A stretch of 64,000 nucleotides of DNA from Rariloculus sp965263005. Its GTDB lineage: Bacteria; Pseudomonadota; Gammaproteobacteria; Steroidobacterales; Rariloculaceae. The stretch spans positions 310,001-374,000 of the forward strand of contig NZ_OZ253579.1 in assembly GCF_965263005.1 (NCBI RefSeq). Reading direction: 5' to 3'. The first letter of the stretch is position 1. Each line of letters begins with the position of its first letter. A model generated the notes under the pieces. That model saw only the letters and a program-made list of their open reading frames with translations. It made no database searches and was not told the origin of the DNA. Made by a program: the position numbers and the translations under genes. This document shows positions 34,541 to 44,228 of the stretch, piece after piece.

Positions 34541-36367
34541 GTGTCCGCACTTCCAGATCTCTACACGATATTCGTCCTGCTGCTCACCTGCTTCGCGCTA
34601 TACCTGTTCATGCGCGAGAAGCTGCCGCTGGAGGCATCGGGGCTGGCCATTCTGATCGTCCTCGTCGTGGGGTTTCAACTTTTCCCGCATCCGGGCGGGC
34701 GGCTCGGGACGCAGGCGTTTCTCTCCGGCTTCGGTCACGAGGCGCTGATCACGATCTGCGCGCTGATGATGATCGGCAAGGGCATGGAAACGACCGGCGC
34801 CCTGCAGCCGCTCGCGCAGGCGCTCGCGAAAGCGTGGGCGGCAAATCCGATCATGGCGGCCATCCTGACATTGCTCATCGGTGCGGTGCTGAGCGCCTTC
34901 GTCAACAACACGCCGATCGTGATCATGCTGCTGCCGATGCTCATGGGCGTCGCCGTGCGCAACAAGCTGTCGCCATCTTCAATCCTCATGCCCGTCGGAT
35001 TTGCGACGCTGCTCGGCGGGATGGCGACGACGATCGGCACGTCGACGAACCTGCTTATCGTATCCATCGCGGCCGATCTCGACGCCGCGCAATTCGAAAT
35101 GTTCGACTTCACGCTGCCCGCCGCGATCGTCGGCGGAATCGGCATGCTGTATCTGTGGCTCGTTGCTCCGCGCTTGCTGCCGGAACGCCAGGCGCCGATC
35201 TCCGACACCATGCCGCGCGTATTCGCTGCGACGTTCCACATCCACGACGACAGCACCGTGTGCGGCAAAACGTTTGCCCAATGTCTCGCGTTGACGAACA
35301 ACGCGCTCAGGGTTGACCGGATCGAGCGCGGTAAAGGCCTGCTTGTAGCGAAGCTCCCGTCGGTCATACTCCAGGCCGGAGATCGGCTCGCTGTTCGCGA
35401 CACCCCGGAAAGGCTCAAGGAATTCGAGAAGCAGATCGGCGCCACGCTGCACGACGAGTCGGGCACTTCAGGCATGACGAACCTCTCAGGGGCGGCGCCG
35501 GAGCAGGAGCAGCTCGCGGAAATTGTCGTCACGCGCAGCTCGATGCTCCACGATTCAAGCCTGGCCGCCACGCGATTCGCGCAACGCACGGGCCTGTTGC
35601 CGCTCGCGCTGCATCGCGCGGGTGCCGGCGGTGGCAAGGACACGACGGGCCACATCGGCTTAATTCCGCTCGGCGCCGGCGACGTCGTGCTCGTGCAGGG
35701 CACGCAGCAGCAACTGGACCAGCTCAAGCGCCTGAAGATGGCGCTCGTGCTCGACGGCACGACCAATCTGCCGCGCACGCACCGCTCGAGCTGGGCCTTG
35801 TCGATCATGGCCCTCGTCGTGCTCGTCGCGGCGCTGGACATCATGCCGATATCGGTCAGCGCGCTCGTGGGCGTCGGACTCATGCTCGCAACCCGCTGCC
35901 TGACTTGGAAGGATGCCGGCGACGCACTGTCAGCGCCCGTGATCATCATCATCGTGACAAGTCTCGCGCTCGGGCTTGCGCTGACCGAAACTGGCGCAGC
36001 GCGCTATATCGCTCAAGGGTTCCTCGCCACGGTCGAATTCCTGCCGACGCCGGTGATCCTGAGCGGCCTCATGCTCGTCGTGGCCGTGCTCACAAACATC
36101 GTCTCGAACAACGCCGCGGGCGTGATCGGCACGCCGATCGCCATTCAGGTCGCAACGGAGCTGGGCGTGTCGCCCGAACCGTTCATCCTGGCCGTACTTT
36201 TCGGCGCCAACATGAGCTATGCCACGCCTTTCGGTTACCAGACCAACCTGCTGCTCTTGACGGCCGGCGGCTACAAATTCACGGATTTCATGCGCGCCGG
36301 GATTCCGCTCGTACTGATCACCTGGCTCGGCTTCTCGATCCTGCTGCCGCTGCTGTACGAGTTGTGA
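34541..36367 (+). CDS. SLC13/DASS-type anion permease with two TrkA-C domains
   Basis: 608 residues, starting with GTG at 34541. About 11-12 transmembrane segments are split by a cytoplasmic insert (residues ~205-410) with two RCK_C/TrkA-C-like domains. Family motifs are present: FVNNTPIVIMLLP and the matching NIVSNNAAGVIGTPIAIQ, the paired ion/substrate motifs of the divalent anion:Na+ symporter superfamily. The substrate could be sulfate, dicarboxylate or another anion. Stands alone; the trp promoter begins 12 bases after its stop. Confidence 0.9.
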   Translation: MSALPDLYTIFVLLLTCFALYLFMREKLPLEASGLAILIVLVVGFQLFPHPGGRLGTQAFLSGFGHEALITICALMMIGKGMETTGALQPLAQALAKAWAANPIMAAILTLLIGAVLSAFVNNTPIVIMLLPMLMGVAVRNKLSPSSILMPVGFATLLGGMATTIGTSTNLLIVSIAADLDAAQFEMFDFTLPAAIVGGIGMLYLWLVAPRLLPERQAPISDTMPRVFAATFHIHDDSTVCGKTFAQCLALTNNALRVDRIERGKGLLVAKLPSVILQAGDRLAVRDTPERLKEFEKQIGATLHDESGTSGMTNLSGAAPEQEQLAEIVVTRSSMLHDSSLAATRFAQRTGLLPLALHRAGAGGGKDTTGHIGLIPLGAGDVVLVQGTQQQLDQLKRLKMALVLDGTTNLPRTHRSSWALSIMALVVLVAALDIMPISVSALVGVGLMLATRCLTWKDAGDALSAPVIIIIVTSLALGLALTETGAARYIAQGFLATVEFLPTPVILSGLMLVVAVLTNIVSNNAAGVIGTPIAIQVATELGVSPEPFILAVLFGANMSYATPFGYQTNLLLLTAGGYKFTDFMRAGIPLVLITWLGFSILLPLLYEL

Positions 36368-36379
36368 TTGAGCTGTGCC

Positions 36380-36408
36380 TTGACCATGGCGGGCCTGCCC
36401 GACATACT
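36380..36408 (+). promoter_or_regulatory. Predicted trp operon promoter
   Basis: TTGACC at 36380-36385, a 17-base spacer, and CATACT at 36403-36408. A start 7-9 bases after the -10 box falls at about 36415-36417, i.e. at or within two bases of the trpL ATG, implying a leaderless leader peptide. No TrpR-like operator (CTAGT half sites) was recognised. Confidence 0.6.
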
Positions 36409-36416
36409 TCGCTGCC

Positions 36417-36497
36417 ATGTACGTGCGTGCCATTGAACTGAACGCGAGGAGTTGCTGGTGGCGAAGGCCATCAGCGGGGGGGGTAACGCGCGCCTAG
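36417..36497 (+). CDS. trpL: trp operon leader peptide with tandem Trp codons
   Basis: A 26-codon frame from ATG 36417 to TAG 36495-36497 with adjacent TGG codons at 36456-36461 (W14-W15), followed by an Arg-rich stretch. It lies between the promoter and an intrinsic terminator directly upstream of trpE, the layout of classical Trp attenuation. A competing GTG frame with a GAGGAG upstream overlaps it but has no Trp codon. The predicted start site leaves almost no 5' UTR, as reported for rhizobial trpL. Confidence 0.75.
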   Translation: MYVRAIELNARSCWWRRPSAGGVTRA

Positions 36498-36499
36498 AC

Positions 36500-36574
36500 G
36501 ACTGAAACAGTCTGTCCGAAAACGGGTCATGCGAACCCATCTCCGCCGAGCCGGGGATGGGTTTGTTGCATTTT
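36500..36574 (+). terminator. trp attenuator: alternative hairpins and intrinsic terminator
   Basis: After the trpL stop: a GACTG-AAA-CAGTC hairpin (36500-36512), then GGGT (36524-36527), which can pair with ACCC (36535-36538). That same ACCC segment is needed for the terminator stem 36534-36544 / 36553-36563 (AACCCATC...GATGGGTT, 11 pairs with one T-G), followed by a T-rich run to 36574. The two pairings exclude each other, giving antiterminator and terminator forms. Confidence 0.75.
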
Positions 36575-36615
36575 GGAGCACTGAAAAGTCCGACTTGACC
36601 GCAGAGTAACCATTC

Positions 36616-38003
36616 ATGGAGGCACCGTTCGACATTGCCGCCGATCTTGATACGCCGGTATCGGCATACCTCAAGCTCAGGCCGTTCAAGCCGCGATTCC
36701 TGCTCGAGAGCGTGGAGAGCGCAGAGCGCCTGGCGCGCTACTCGTTCCTCGGGCTCGGCGAGGCCCTGACGCTTGAGTTCCGCTCGGACACCAACGAGGT
36801 GCTCGTCGACGGTGCCGCAAGACCCAGGCCCGGCAGTGCGGCGCAATGGCTTGAGCTGATGCGCGAGGCGCTGTCGCTGAGCCCGCAGCTCAAGCCCGAG
36901 ATACCGGGCATTCCCTTCAATGGCGGCCTGGTCGGCGCGGCAGGCTACGATGTCGTGCGGTACTTCGAGCGGCTGCCGGCCAACCGCGCGGAGCTCACCG
37001 GCCTGCCGCAGGGCGCATTCGTCGCGCCGCGCTCCGTGCTCGTGTTCGATCATCTGACGCGGCGCGTTGCGCTGTTGCACGCGGGCTCCGAGGCGGAGCG
37101 CCAGGCGCTGCGCACCGAGGTCGTCAAGGCGCTGCGCGGCGGTGTCAGCACCGTGTCCAGACGCCACGGCTTCAGCAAGGCCGAATCGAGCTTCGCCAAG
37201 CGCGACTTTCTCGACGCCGTAGCCCGCTGCAAGACGCATATCAGCGCCGGCGATATCTACCAGATCGTGCTCTCATCACGGTTCAGCGGGCGTTCGGACC
37301 TCGACCCGTTTCAGACCTACCGCGGCATGAGACTGCTCAATCCGTCCCCGTACATGTTCTTTTTCGAGCTCGGCGGCCTGAAGGTCGCAGGCTCGTCGCC
37401 CGAAGCATTGGTGCGGCTCGACGCGCGCGAGGCTTCGCTCAGGCCGATCGCCGGAACCAGGCCGCGCGGCACAACGCCGGCCGACGACCTCGGCCTCGAG
37501 CAGGAGTTGCTCGCCGACCCCAAGGAGGGCGCCGAGCACGTCATGCTCGTCGATCTCGCGAGAAACGACCTCGGCAGAGTCGCGCAGGCGGGCTCGGTGC
37601 ACGTCGACCCGTATCGAAAGATCGAGCGCTACAGTCACGTCATGCACATCGTCAGCGGCGTTCGCGGACAACTCGCCGGGGATCACGACGCCCTCGACCT
37701 GTTTGCGGCGGCGTTCCCGGCCGGAACCCTGGTGGGCGCACCGAAGGTTCGCGCGATGGAGATCATCGCCGGGCTCGAGCCCGTGGCGCGCGGCCTGTAT
37801 GGCGGCACGGTCGGTTACTTCGCGAAGAACGGAAACATGGATCAGGCGATTACGATTCGCACGATGGTGTTTAACGGCGACGAGTACAGCTTTCAAGCCG
37901 GGGCCGGCATCGTTGCTGACAGCGTGCCGGAGCGCGAGCACGACGAAGTGCTGGCCAAGAGCGCGATCCTGAGGCGCTCCCTCGAGCTTGCGGAGGAAGG
38001 ATT

Positions 38004-38007
<4 letters not shown>
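36616..38007 (+). CDS. trpE: Anthranilate synthase component I
   Basis: Converts chorismate to anthranilate with the TrpG amidotransferase. The 463-residue protein keeps the LLES feedback-inhibition motif at 29-32, so Trp inhibition is expected. The C-terminal chorismate-binding domain shows DIYQIVLSSRF, PSPYMFF, GTRPRG, EHVMLVDLARNDLGR and FPAGTLVGAPK. It is slightly shorter than many TrpE. First enzyme gene behind the attenuator; the stop overlaps the trpG GTG. Confidence 0.97.
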
Positions 38008-38575
<568 letters not shown>

Positions 38576-38579
<4 letters not shown>

Positions 38580-39607
38580 ACATCAACGCGACCGATATCC
38601 TGAACAAACTGCTGGCCGGCAGCGATCTCGCGCAAGAGGAGGCCGCGGCCTTGCTGCAGAAAATGGCGGGTGGGGACCTCGAACCGGCGCTCGCGGGCGC
38701 GCTGCTGACCGCGCTAAGAGCCAAGGGCGAATCGGCCGGCGAGATACGCGGCTTTGCGCTTGCAATGCGCGAGCTGGCGCGACGGCCCGCGATCGCCAAA
38801 GGTCCCGATTACGTCGATATCGTGGGTACGGGCGGCGACGGCTCCGGCAGTCTCAACCTGTCCACGGGCAGCGCGCTGCTCGCGGCCGCGTGCGGTCTTG
38901 AGGTTGTCAAACACGGTAACCGGTCGGTGACGAGTCAGTCCGGCAGCGCCGACGTGCTCGCCGCGATCGGCTTGCCGATACCGCTCGACAAGCACGCCGC
39001 AGGCCGCTGTCTTGAGGAAACGGGCTTCACGTTTCTGTTCGCGCCTCACTATCACCCGGCGATGAAGCACATCGCGCCAATTCGCGTCGCGCTCGGCGTT
39101 CGTACCGTGTTCAACATCCTCGGCCCGCTCGTCAATCCGGCCGAGCCGCCGTACCACGTCATCGGCGCGCCCAGCGAGCATGTCGCAGAGCTCATGGCCT
39201 CGACGCTGGCCGGCCTGCCGATCCGCCGCGCCTTCGTCATTCATGGCGCCGCGGGCTGGGACGAAGCGACTCCGATCGGACCTTTTGTCTGCTACGACGT
39301 CACGGTCGGGAACGTGGTGCGCGCGGTCCGCGACCCTTCAGACTACGGCTTGCCGGTCTGCGGGGAGGACTCGCTTCGCGGCAGCGACGCGAGGACCAAC
39401 GCCGCGCGGCTGAGGGCCGCACTGTCGGGCGGCGACACTTCCGCGCACGTCGATGCCCTCGTGCTCGGCGCCGCGCTCGCGCTTGAGGTCACCGGGAATG
39501 TCGACGACGCGCGCGCGGCCGTGCAACGCGCGCGCAAGGCGATCGACGACGGCAGCGCGAAATGGCTGCTCGAGCGGCTCGATGGTTTTTCGAAGGCGCA
39601 TCGATAG
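38576..39607 (+). CDS. trpD: Anthranilate phosphoribosyltransferase
   Basis: Transfers phosphoribose from PRPP to anthranilate. The 343-residue type IV PRTase shows GTGGDGSGSLNLSTGSALL (PRPP loop from residue 84), KHGNRSVTSQSGSADVL, and FAPHYHPAMKHIAPIR. ATG overlaps the trpG TGA (ATGA). The stop TAG shares its G with the trpC GTG. Confidence 0.97.
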
Positions 39608-40449
39608 TGATCGGCGGCACCTCCTTTCTCACGCGTATGGCCGACGCGAGCCGCGAGCGCGTCCGGCTCGCGAGGCTACGGGTACCGGAAGGTGCGCTCG
39701 CTCTGCGCGCACGCGAGGCGCCGCGCGCACCGGAGCTCGAGCTTGCCGGGTTCGACGTGATTGCCGAGCTCAAGCTCAGGTCCCCGGCTGCCGGCGGGCT
39801 GGCGGCGCGCAGCTTCGACCGCGCGGCGCAGCTCGAAGCGTACGCACGCGGAGGCGCCGCGGCCATCTCGGTTCTGACGGAGCCGGACGAGTTCGGCGGC
39901 GCGCTGTCCCACCTCGAGGAGGCTGCAGCCGACGTTGCACGGCACGGCTGCCCGGTCATGCGCAAAGACTTCCTGACCTCGCCCTACCAGGTGCTCGAGG
40001 CACGCGCGGCGGGCGCCGGCGGTGTGCTCGTCATCGTCACGATGCTCGACGATTCGCAGCTCGGCGAGCTCATCGAGTGCGCGCGCGAATACGGCCTGTT
40101 CGTGCTGCTGGAGGCCTTCGACCGGCGCGATCTCGAGCGCATCGCCGGCCTGCCGCTCGACTCGGGCCGCCACCGCATCCTGGCCGGAGTCAACAGTCGC
40201 GATCTCAGGGACCTCGAGGTCCGGTTCGAACGGTTTGCGGAGCTTGCGCCGTTCATCCCGCGCGACTGCCCCACGGTGGCCGAAAGCGGAATCGCAAGCG
40301 CGGCCGATGCGGCGACTGTCGGCGAGCTCGGCTATCGCCTCGCACTCGTGGGCTCTTCGCTGATGCAGTCCGCGAGCCCGGAACGGGCGCTCCGGGAATT
40401 GCTCGCCGCCGGCCGCGGGGTTCGCACGGTCGTTCCGGCATGTTCGTGA
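39607..40449 (+). CDS. trpC: Indole-3-glycerol phosphate synthase
   Basis: Cyclises CdRP to indole-3-glycerol phosphate. GTG at 39607 overlaps the trpD stop by one base and gives 280 residues. The TIM barrel shows AELKLRSPAAG (residues 53-63, with catalytic Glu/Lys), ISVLTEPDEFGG, MRKDFLTSPYQ (general-acid Lys), GVNSRDL and AESGIAS. A frame open 15 codons further upstream within trpD is not used here. Unfused from trpF, unlike enteric bacteria. Confidence 0.95.
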   Translation: MIGGTSFLTRMADASRERVRLARLRVPEGALALRAREAPRAPELELAGFDVIAELKLRSPAAGGLAARSFDRAAQLEAYARGGAAAISVLTEPDEFGGALSHLEEAAADVARHGCPVMRKDFLTSPYQVLEARAAGAGGVLVIVTMLDDSQLGELIECAREYGLFVLLEAFDRRDLERIAGLPLDSGRHRILAGVNSRDLRDLEVRFERFAELAPFIPRDCPTVAESGIASAADAATVGELGYRLALVGSSLMQSASPERALRELLAAGRGVRTVVPACS

Positions 40450-41036
40450 AGATCTGCGGCATGACGACGAGCGCTGCCGTGGCCGCCGCCGTGGCCGCCG
40501 GAGCCGACGCTGTCGGTTTCGTTTTCGCGCCGTCGCCGCGGCAAGTGAGCGCTGAACAGGCGCTCGAGCTGTCGGCGGCGATTCCGAGCGGCGTGTTGCG
40601 CGTCGCGGTCATGCACCATCCGACGGCCGAGCTCGCCCGTCATGTTTGCGAAACCCTGTCGCCGGATTGGCTGCAGACCGACGCCGACGACCTCGCCGGA
40701 CTCCGCCTGCCCGAGAGCTGCACCACGCTGCCCGTATACAGAAACGGCCAGGTGCCCGCCGGACCACCGTATCGCGCGCGGCTGCTGTTCGAGGGCGCGC
40801 AGAGCGGCGCCGGGAGGACGGCGGACTGGAGCGAGGCACGCGCGCTCGCGGCGCACACCGAACTCGTGCTCGCGGGCGGGCTCGACGCGAGCAATGTAGC
40901 CGCGGCGATCGACATGGTCCAACCATGGGGTGTCGACGTATCGAGCGGCGTGGAACGCGAGAGAGGCCGCAAGGATCCGCAGATGATAGGAGAGTTCATT
41001 GCCCGCGTCCGGGCACTGGAGGATCACAATGCATGA
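40440..41036 (+). CDS. trpF: Phosphoribosylanthranilate isomerase
   Basis: Amadori rearrangement of PRA to CdRP. The 198-residue barrel starts MFVKICGMT with the general-base Cys6. It has DAVGFVFAPSPRQV, the general-acid Asp near LQTDADD, LAGGLDASNV and GVDVSSGVE. It overlaps the trpC 3' end by 10 bases and the trpB start by 8. Confidence 0.96.
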   Translation: MFVKICGMTTSAAVAAAVAAGADAVGFVFAPSPRQVSAEQALELSAAIPSGVLRVAVMHHPTAELARHVCETLSPDWLQTDADDLAGLRLPESCTTLPVYRNGQVPAGPPYRARLLFEGAQSGAGRTADWSEARALAAHTELVLAGGLDASNVAAAIDMVQPWGVDVSSGVERERGRKDPQMIGEFIARVRALEDHNA

Positions 41037-42279
41037 CGATGCGAACGAGCACGAAGCGTTGCTCCAGTCCGTGATCGAGGGACGGTCGCCCGACGAGCGC
41101 GGACGGTTCGGGCCCTTCGGCGGCCAATACGTCCCTGAAACGCTCATGACCGCGGTCAACCGGCTCACCCAGAGCGTACACGAGGTGCTGCCTTCCCAAG
41201 CGTTCCAGCAACGCCTCAAGATCGAGCTCACGAGCTGGGTGGGACGGCCGACGGCGCTGACGCACGCAAGCCGCCTCGGCGAGCGCTGGCACGCCGACGT
41301 TTGGCTGAAGCGCGAGGATCTGGCGCACACGGGCGCGCACAAGATCAACAACGCGATCGGCCAGGCCTTGCTCGCGCAGGCGCTTGGCGCGAAACGCATC
41401 GTTGCCGAGACAGGCGCCGGACAGCACGGCGTTGCCGCGGCCGCGGCCTGCGCCCGCCTCGGACTGCCGTGCATCGTCTATATGGGCGAGGTCGACGTCG
41501 CGCGGCAAGCACCGAACGTCGACCGCATGCGGCGCCTCGGCGCCAAGGTCATCGCCGTGACTTCGGGCGACCGGACGCTGCGCGCCGCGATCGACGAAGC
41601 GATCAGGGACTGGGTCGCGGATCCCGATGGCACGTATTACCTGATCGGCTCGGCCATCGGTCCGCACCCGTATCCGCTGCTCGTCCGGGAACTGCAGGCC
41701 GTGATCGGCCGCGAGGCGCGCGCGCAGATTCTCGACGCCACCGGTCTCCCGGACGCGGTGTTCGCCTGCGTCGGCGGCGGCTCGAACGCGATCGGCCTGT
41801 TTCATCCGTTTCTCGCCGATCGCAATGTCACCCTGTGCGGCGTCGAAGCAGGCGGTTGCGGCAGCGCGCTGGGGCAGCATTCGGCGACGATCGCGGCCGG
41901 GCGGCCCGGCGTCCTGCACGGCAACTACTCGATGCTGCTCTACGACGATGACGGCCAGATCCAGGAAACGCACTCGGTATCGGCCGGGCTCGACTATCCC
42001 GGCGTCGGCCCCGAGCATTCGCTGCTCAAGCTCGTCGGCCGGGTCGACTATGTGACGGCGAGCGACGCCGAAGCGCTCGACGCGCTCGACGAGTGCTGCG
42101 CCGCCGAGGGGATACTCCCGGCGCTCGAAAGCGCCCACGCGCTCGCGGGCGCACGCCGCTGGGCCGCACAAAACCCGGGCGGGCGCATCCTCATCGGCAT
42201 GTCGGGCCGCGGCGACAAGGACATGCCGATACTGAGCCGTTTTCCACGCAGCGAGGACCGGGTCGATGCTGCCGCGTGA
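41029..42279 (+). CDS. trpB: Tryptophan synthase beta chain
   Basis: PLP enzyme joining indole and serine. The 416-residue TrpB1-type protein has PLP Lys105 in HTGAHKINN, ETGAGQHGVA for the serine carboxylate, and the phosphate loop CVGGGSNAIG. ATG at 41029 has GGAGG six bases upstream, the best ribosome site of the operon. It overlaps trpA by 14 bases. Confidence 0.98.
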   Translation: MHDDANEHEALLQSVIEGRSPDERGRFGPFGGQYVPETLMTAVNRLTQSVHEVLPSQAFQQRLKIELTSWVGRPTALTHASRLGERWHADVWLKREDLAHTGAHKINNAIGQALLAQALGAKRIVAETGAGQHGVAAAAACARLGLPCIVYMGEVDVARQAPNVDRMRRLGAKVIAVTSGDRTLRAAIDEAIRDWVADPDGTYYLIGSAIGPHPYPLLVRELQAVIGREARAQILDATGLPDAVFACVGGGSNAIGLFHPFLADRNVTLCGVEAGGCGSALGQHSATIAAGRPGVLHGNYSMLLYDDDGQIQETHSVSAGLDYPGVGPEHSLLKLVGRVDYVTASDAEALDALDECCAAEGILPALESAHALAGARRWAAQNPGGRILIGMSGRGDKDMPILSRFPRSEDRVDAAA

Positions 42280-43033
42280 CCAGATTCGCGACGCCCTGAC
42301 GCGCGACGACGGACCCGCGATCGTCGCGTATCTCACGGCCGGATATCCGGATCCCGAGCGGTTCTTGGCCGCGCTCGAGGATGTAGCCCGGACAGCCGAT
42401 GCGATAGAGATCGGCGTGCCGTTTTCGGACCCGATGGCCGATGGCGTGACGATCCAGCGATCGAGCGAGCGGGCCATCAAGCACGGCGTCAGTCTCAAGT
42501 GGATATTCGATGCACTCGCCCGGCGCGAACTTGAGCTCGCGTCGCCAGTACTGCTCATGAGCTACCTGAACCCGCTGCTCGCGTTCGGCTACGAAGCGCT
42601 CGCCGGGCGCGCCGCCGAGTGCGGCGTCTCGGGTTTCGTTGTGCCGGATCTGCCCTACGAGGAAAGCGGCCCCCTGCACGCGGCGCTCAGGCAGCGGGGC
42701 CTGGCCCTCGTGCAGATGGTCACGCCTGTCACGCCCCCCGAGCGCCTCGAAGCGCTCTGCGCGGCGAGCGAGGGATTCGTCTACGCCGTGACGCGCACCG
42801 GCACGACCGGCCGGGCGGTCGCGCTGCCGGCCGAGGCCACCGCGTATCTCGCACGGGTCAAGGCCGCCTCCGAGCTCCCCGTCTGCGCGGGTTTCGGGGT
42901 CCGCGAGCAGGCCCAGGTCGAGGCTATCGCGCAACACGCCGACGGCGTGGTCGTGGGGACGGCGCTCGTCGAGGTGCTCGAACGCGGCGAAGACGCGGCT
43001 GAGTTCGTTCGCTCGCTGAGGCCGGCCGGATGA
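42266..43033 (+). CDS. trpA: Tryptophan synthase alpha chain
   Basis: Cleaves indole-3-glycerol phosphate to indole, channelled to TrpB. The 255-residue barrel has catalytic Glu48 in IEIGVPFSDP and Asp59 in MADG, then PDLPYEES and the phosphate site GFGVRE...GVVVGTALV. The TGA overlaps the ATG of the DUF2007 gene. accD, the usual gammaproteobacterial follower, is not here. Confidence 0.97.
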   Translation: MLPRDQIRDALTRDDGPAIVAYLTAGYPDPERFLAALEDVARTADAIEIGVPFSDPMADGVTIQRSSERAIKHGVSLKWIFDALARRELELASPVLLMSYLNPLLAFGYEALAGRAAECGVSGFVVPDLPYEESGPLHAALRQRGLALVQMVTPVTPPERLEALCAASEGFVYAVTRTGTTGRAVALPAEATAYLARVKAASELPVCAGFGVREQAQVEAIAQHADGVVVGTALVEVLERGEDAAEFVRSLRPAG

Positions 43034-43344
43034 AACGCGTCGCCACGCACGAACTGCTGGCCGAGATCGGCCATCTGAAGAATGTGCTCGAGCAGGCGGG
43101 CATCGCGTGCTTGGTCAAGAACGAGCAACTATCGGGCGGTCTCGGCGACATCCCGTTTCTCGATTGCATTCCCGAGCTCTGGGTGGTCAGGGACGATCAG
43201 CTCGAGCGGGCGAAAGCGCTCCTCGAGCAACAGTGGCGCGCCGCAGCAGAATCGCCGCGCTGGCGCTGCCGGCACTGCGGCGAGTCCAACGAGGGTCAGT
43301 TCTCCGCCTGCTGGCAATGCGGCGAGGCCGACGCGGATACGTGA
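43030..43344 (+). CDS. DUF2007 protein with C-terminal zinc ribbon
   Basis: 104 residues. The N-terminal ~70 residues match the small DUF2007 (putative signal-transducing/PII-like) fold: ATHELLAEIGHLKNVLEQAGI, KNEQLSGGLGDIPF, ELWVVRDDQLERAKALLE. The C-terminus adds a zinc ribbon with CRHC and CWQC pairs. Its ATG overlaps the trpA stop (ATGA), so it is cotranscribed with trp genes. A role in Trp metabolism is not established; it may simply share the transcript. Confidence 0.85.
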   Translation: MKRVATHELLAEIGHLKNVLEQAGIACLVKNEQLSGGLGDIPFLDCIPELWVVRDDQLERAKALLEQQWRAAAESPRWRCRHCGESNEGQFSACWQCGEADADT

Positions 43345-43471
43345 AACGAACGGCGTCGCGTCAGTCCATTGAACGAATACCCGCCTCTGCCGCGGCCGCG
43401 TACCGGCCGTTGAAAACTGCCGGTTCGGACCCCGGCCCCGTACTCATGCCGAGCTTCCGGAGGGAGACAAG

Positions 43472-44221
43472 ATGAGCGGGCAGACTGACACAACGGCATG
43501 CGTCCTGATCATCGGTAACGAGATTCTGTCCGGCAAGACACAGGATGCCAATCTCAGGTTCTTCGGGCTCGAGCTTGCCAGGCTCGGCATCCGGCTTGCC
43601 GAGGCCAGAGTGATTCGCGACGAGCATGCCACGATCATCGATCATGTGAACGCGTGCCGTACCAGATTCAGCTACGTGTTCACTACAGGCGGCATCGGAC
43701 CGACGCACGACGACATTACGGCCGAAGCCGTCGCGCGCGCGTTCGGCGTGGAGCTCATATTGAACGAGGAGGCCGTCGCGCGCCTGCGGCGCAGCGGTGG
43801 GCATCTCAATGAAGCGCGGCTCAAAATGGCGCGCATGCCCGCCGGCGCCGAGCTCATCGACAATCCGATCAGCCATGCTCCGGGATTTCGAATCGCCAAC
43901 GTGTTCGTGCTCGCCGGCATCCCGAACATCGCGCGCGCGATGTTCGCGTCGGTCGCGGGCGGGCTTTCGGCCGGCGCAAGGATCCATTCGGCGAGCGTCG
44001 ACGTCTTCACCCGCGAAGGCGATATCGCTGCGCCGCTCGAACGCATCGCCGATGCCTGGCCCGGCGTGGAAATCGGCAGCTACCCGTTCGTTCGCGATGG
44101 CGTCTTCGGCGCAAGCCTGGTCGTGCGCGGCTCCGACGAGGCGCTGATCGGCGAAGTCATTGACGAGATCGTGACCGCGATGACGGCGCTCGGCGGGGAT
44201 CCGCAACGTCCACTCGGATAG
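43472..44221 (+). CDS. CinA N-terminal-like molybdopterin-binding domain protein
   Basis: 249 residues of the MoCF_biosynth/CinA-N family: IIGNEILSGKTQDANLRF near the start, VIRDEHATI, TTGGIGPTHDDITAEAVARAFG, and VFVLAGIPNIARAMF. It lacks the CinA C-terminal amidase domain. Similar stand-alone proteins have been linked to pyrophosphatase or FAD/NMN nucleotide chemistry, which is unproven here. GGAGGG lies before ATG 43472. It converges with ubiB, 7 bases away. Confidence 0.88.
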   Translation: MSGQTDTTACVLIIGNEILSGKTQDANLRFFGLELARLGIRLAEARVIRDEHATIIDHVNACRTRFSYVFTTGGIGPTHDDITAEAVARAFGVELILNEEAVARLRRSGGHLNEARLKMARMPAGAELIDNPISHAPGFRIANVFVLAGIPNIARAMFASVAGGLSAGARIHSASVDVFTREGDIAAPLERIADAWPGVEIGSYPFVRDGVFGASLVVRGSDEALIGEVIDEIVTAMTALGGDPQRPLG

Positions 44222-44228
44222 CCCGCCG

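Noticed and set aside
36460..36508. GTG frame with a good Shine-Dalgarno in the trp leader, without Trp codons
   Set aside because: The overlapping ATG frame carries tandem TGG codons and fits the promoter and attenuator, so it was taken as trpL; the GTG frame has no regulatory codons.
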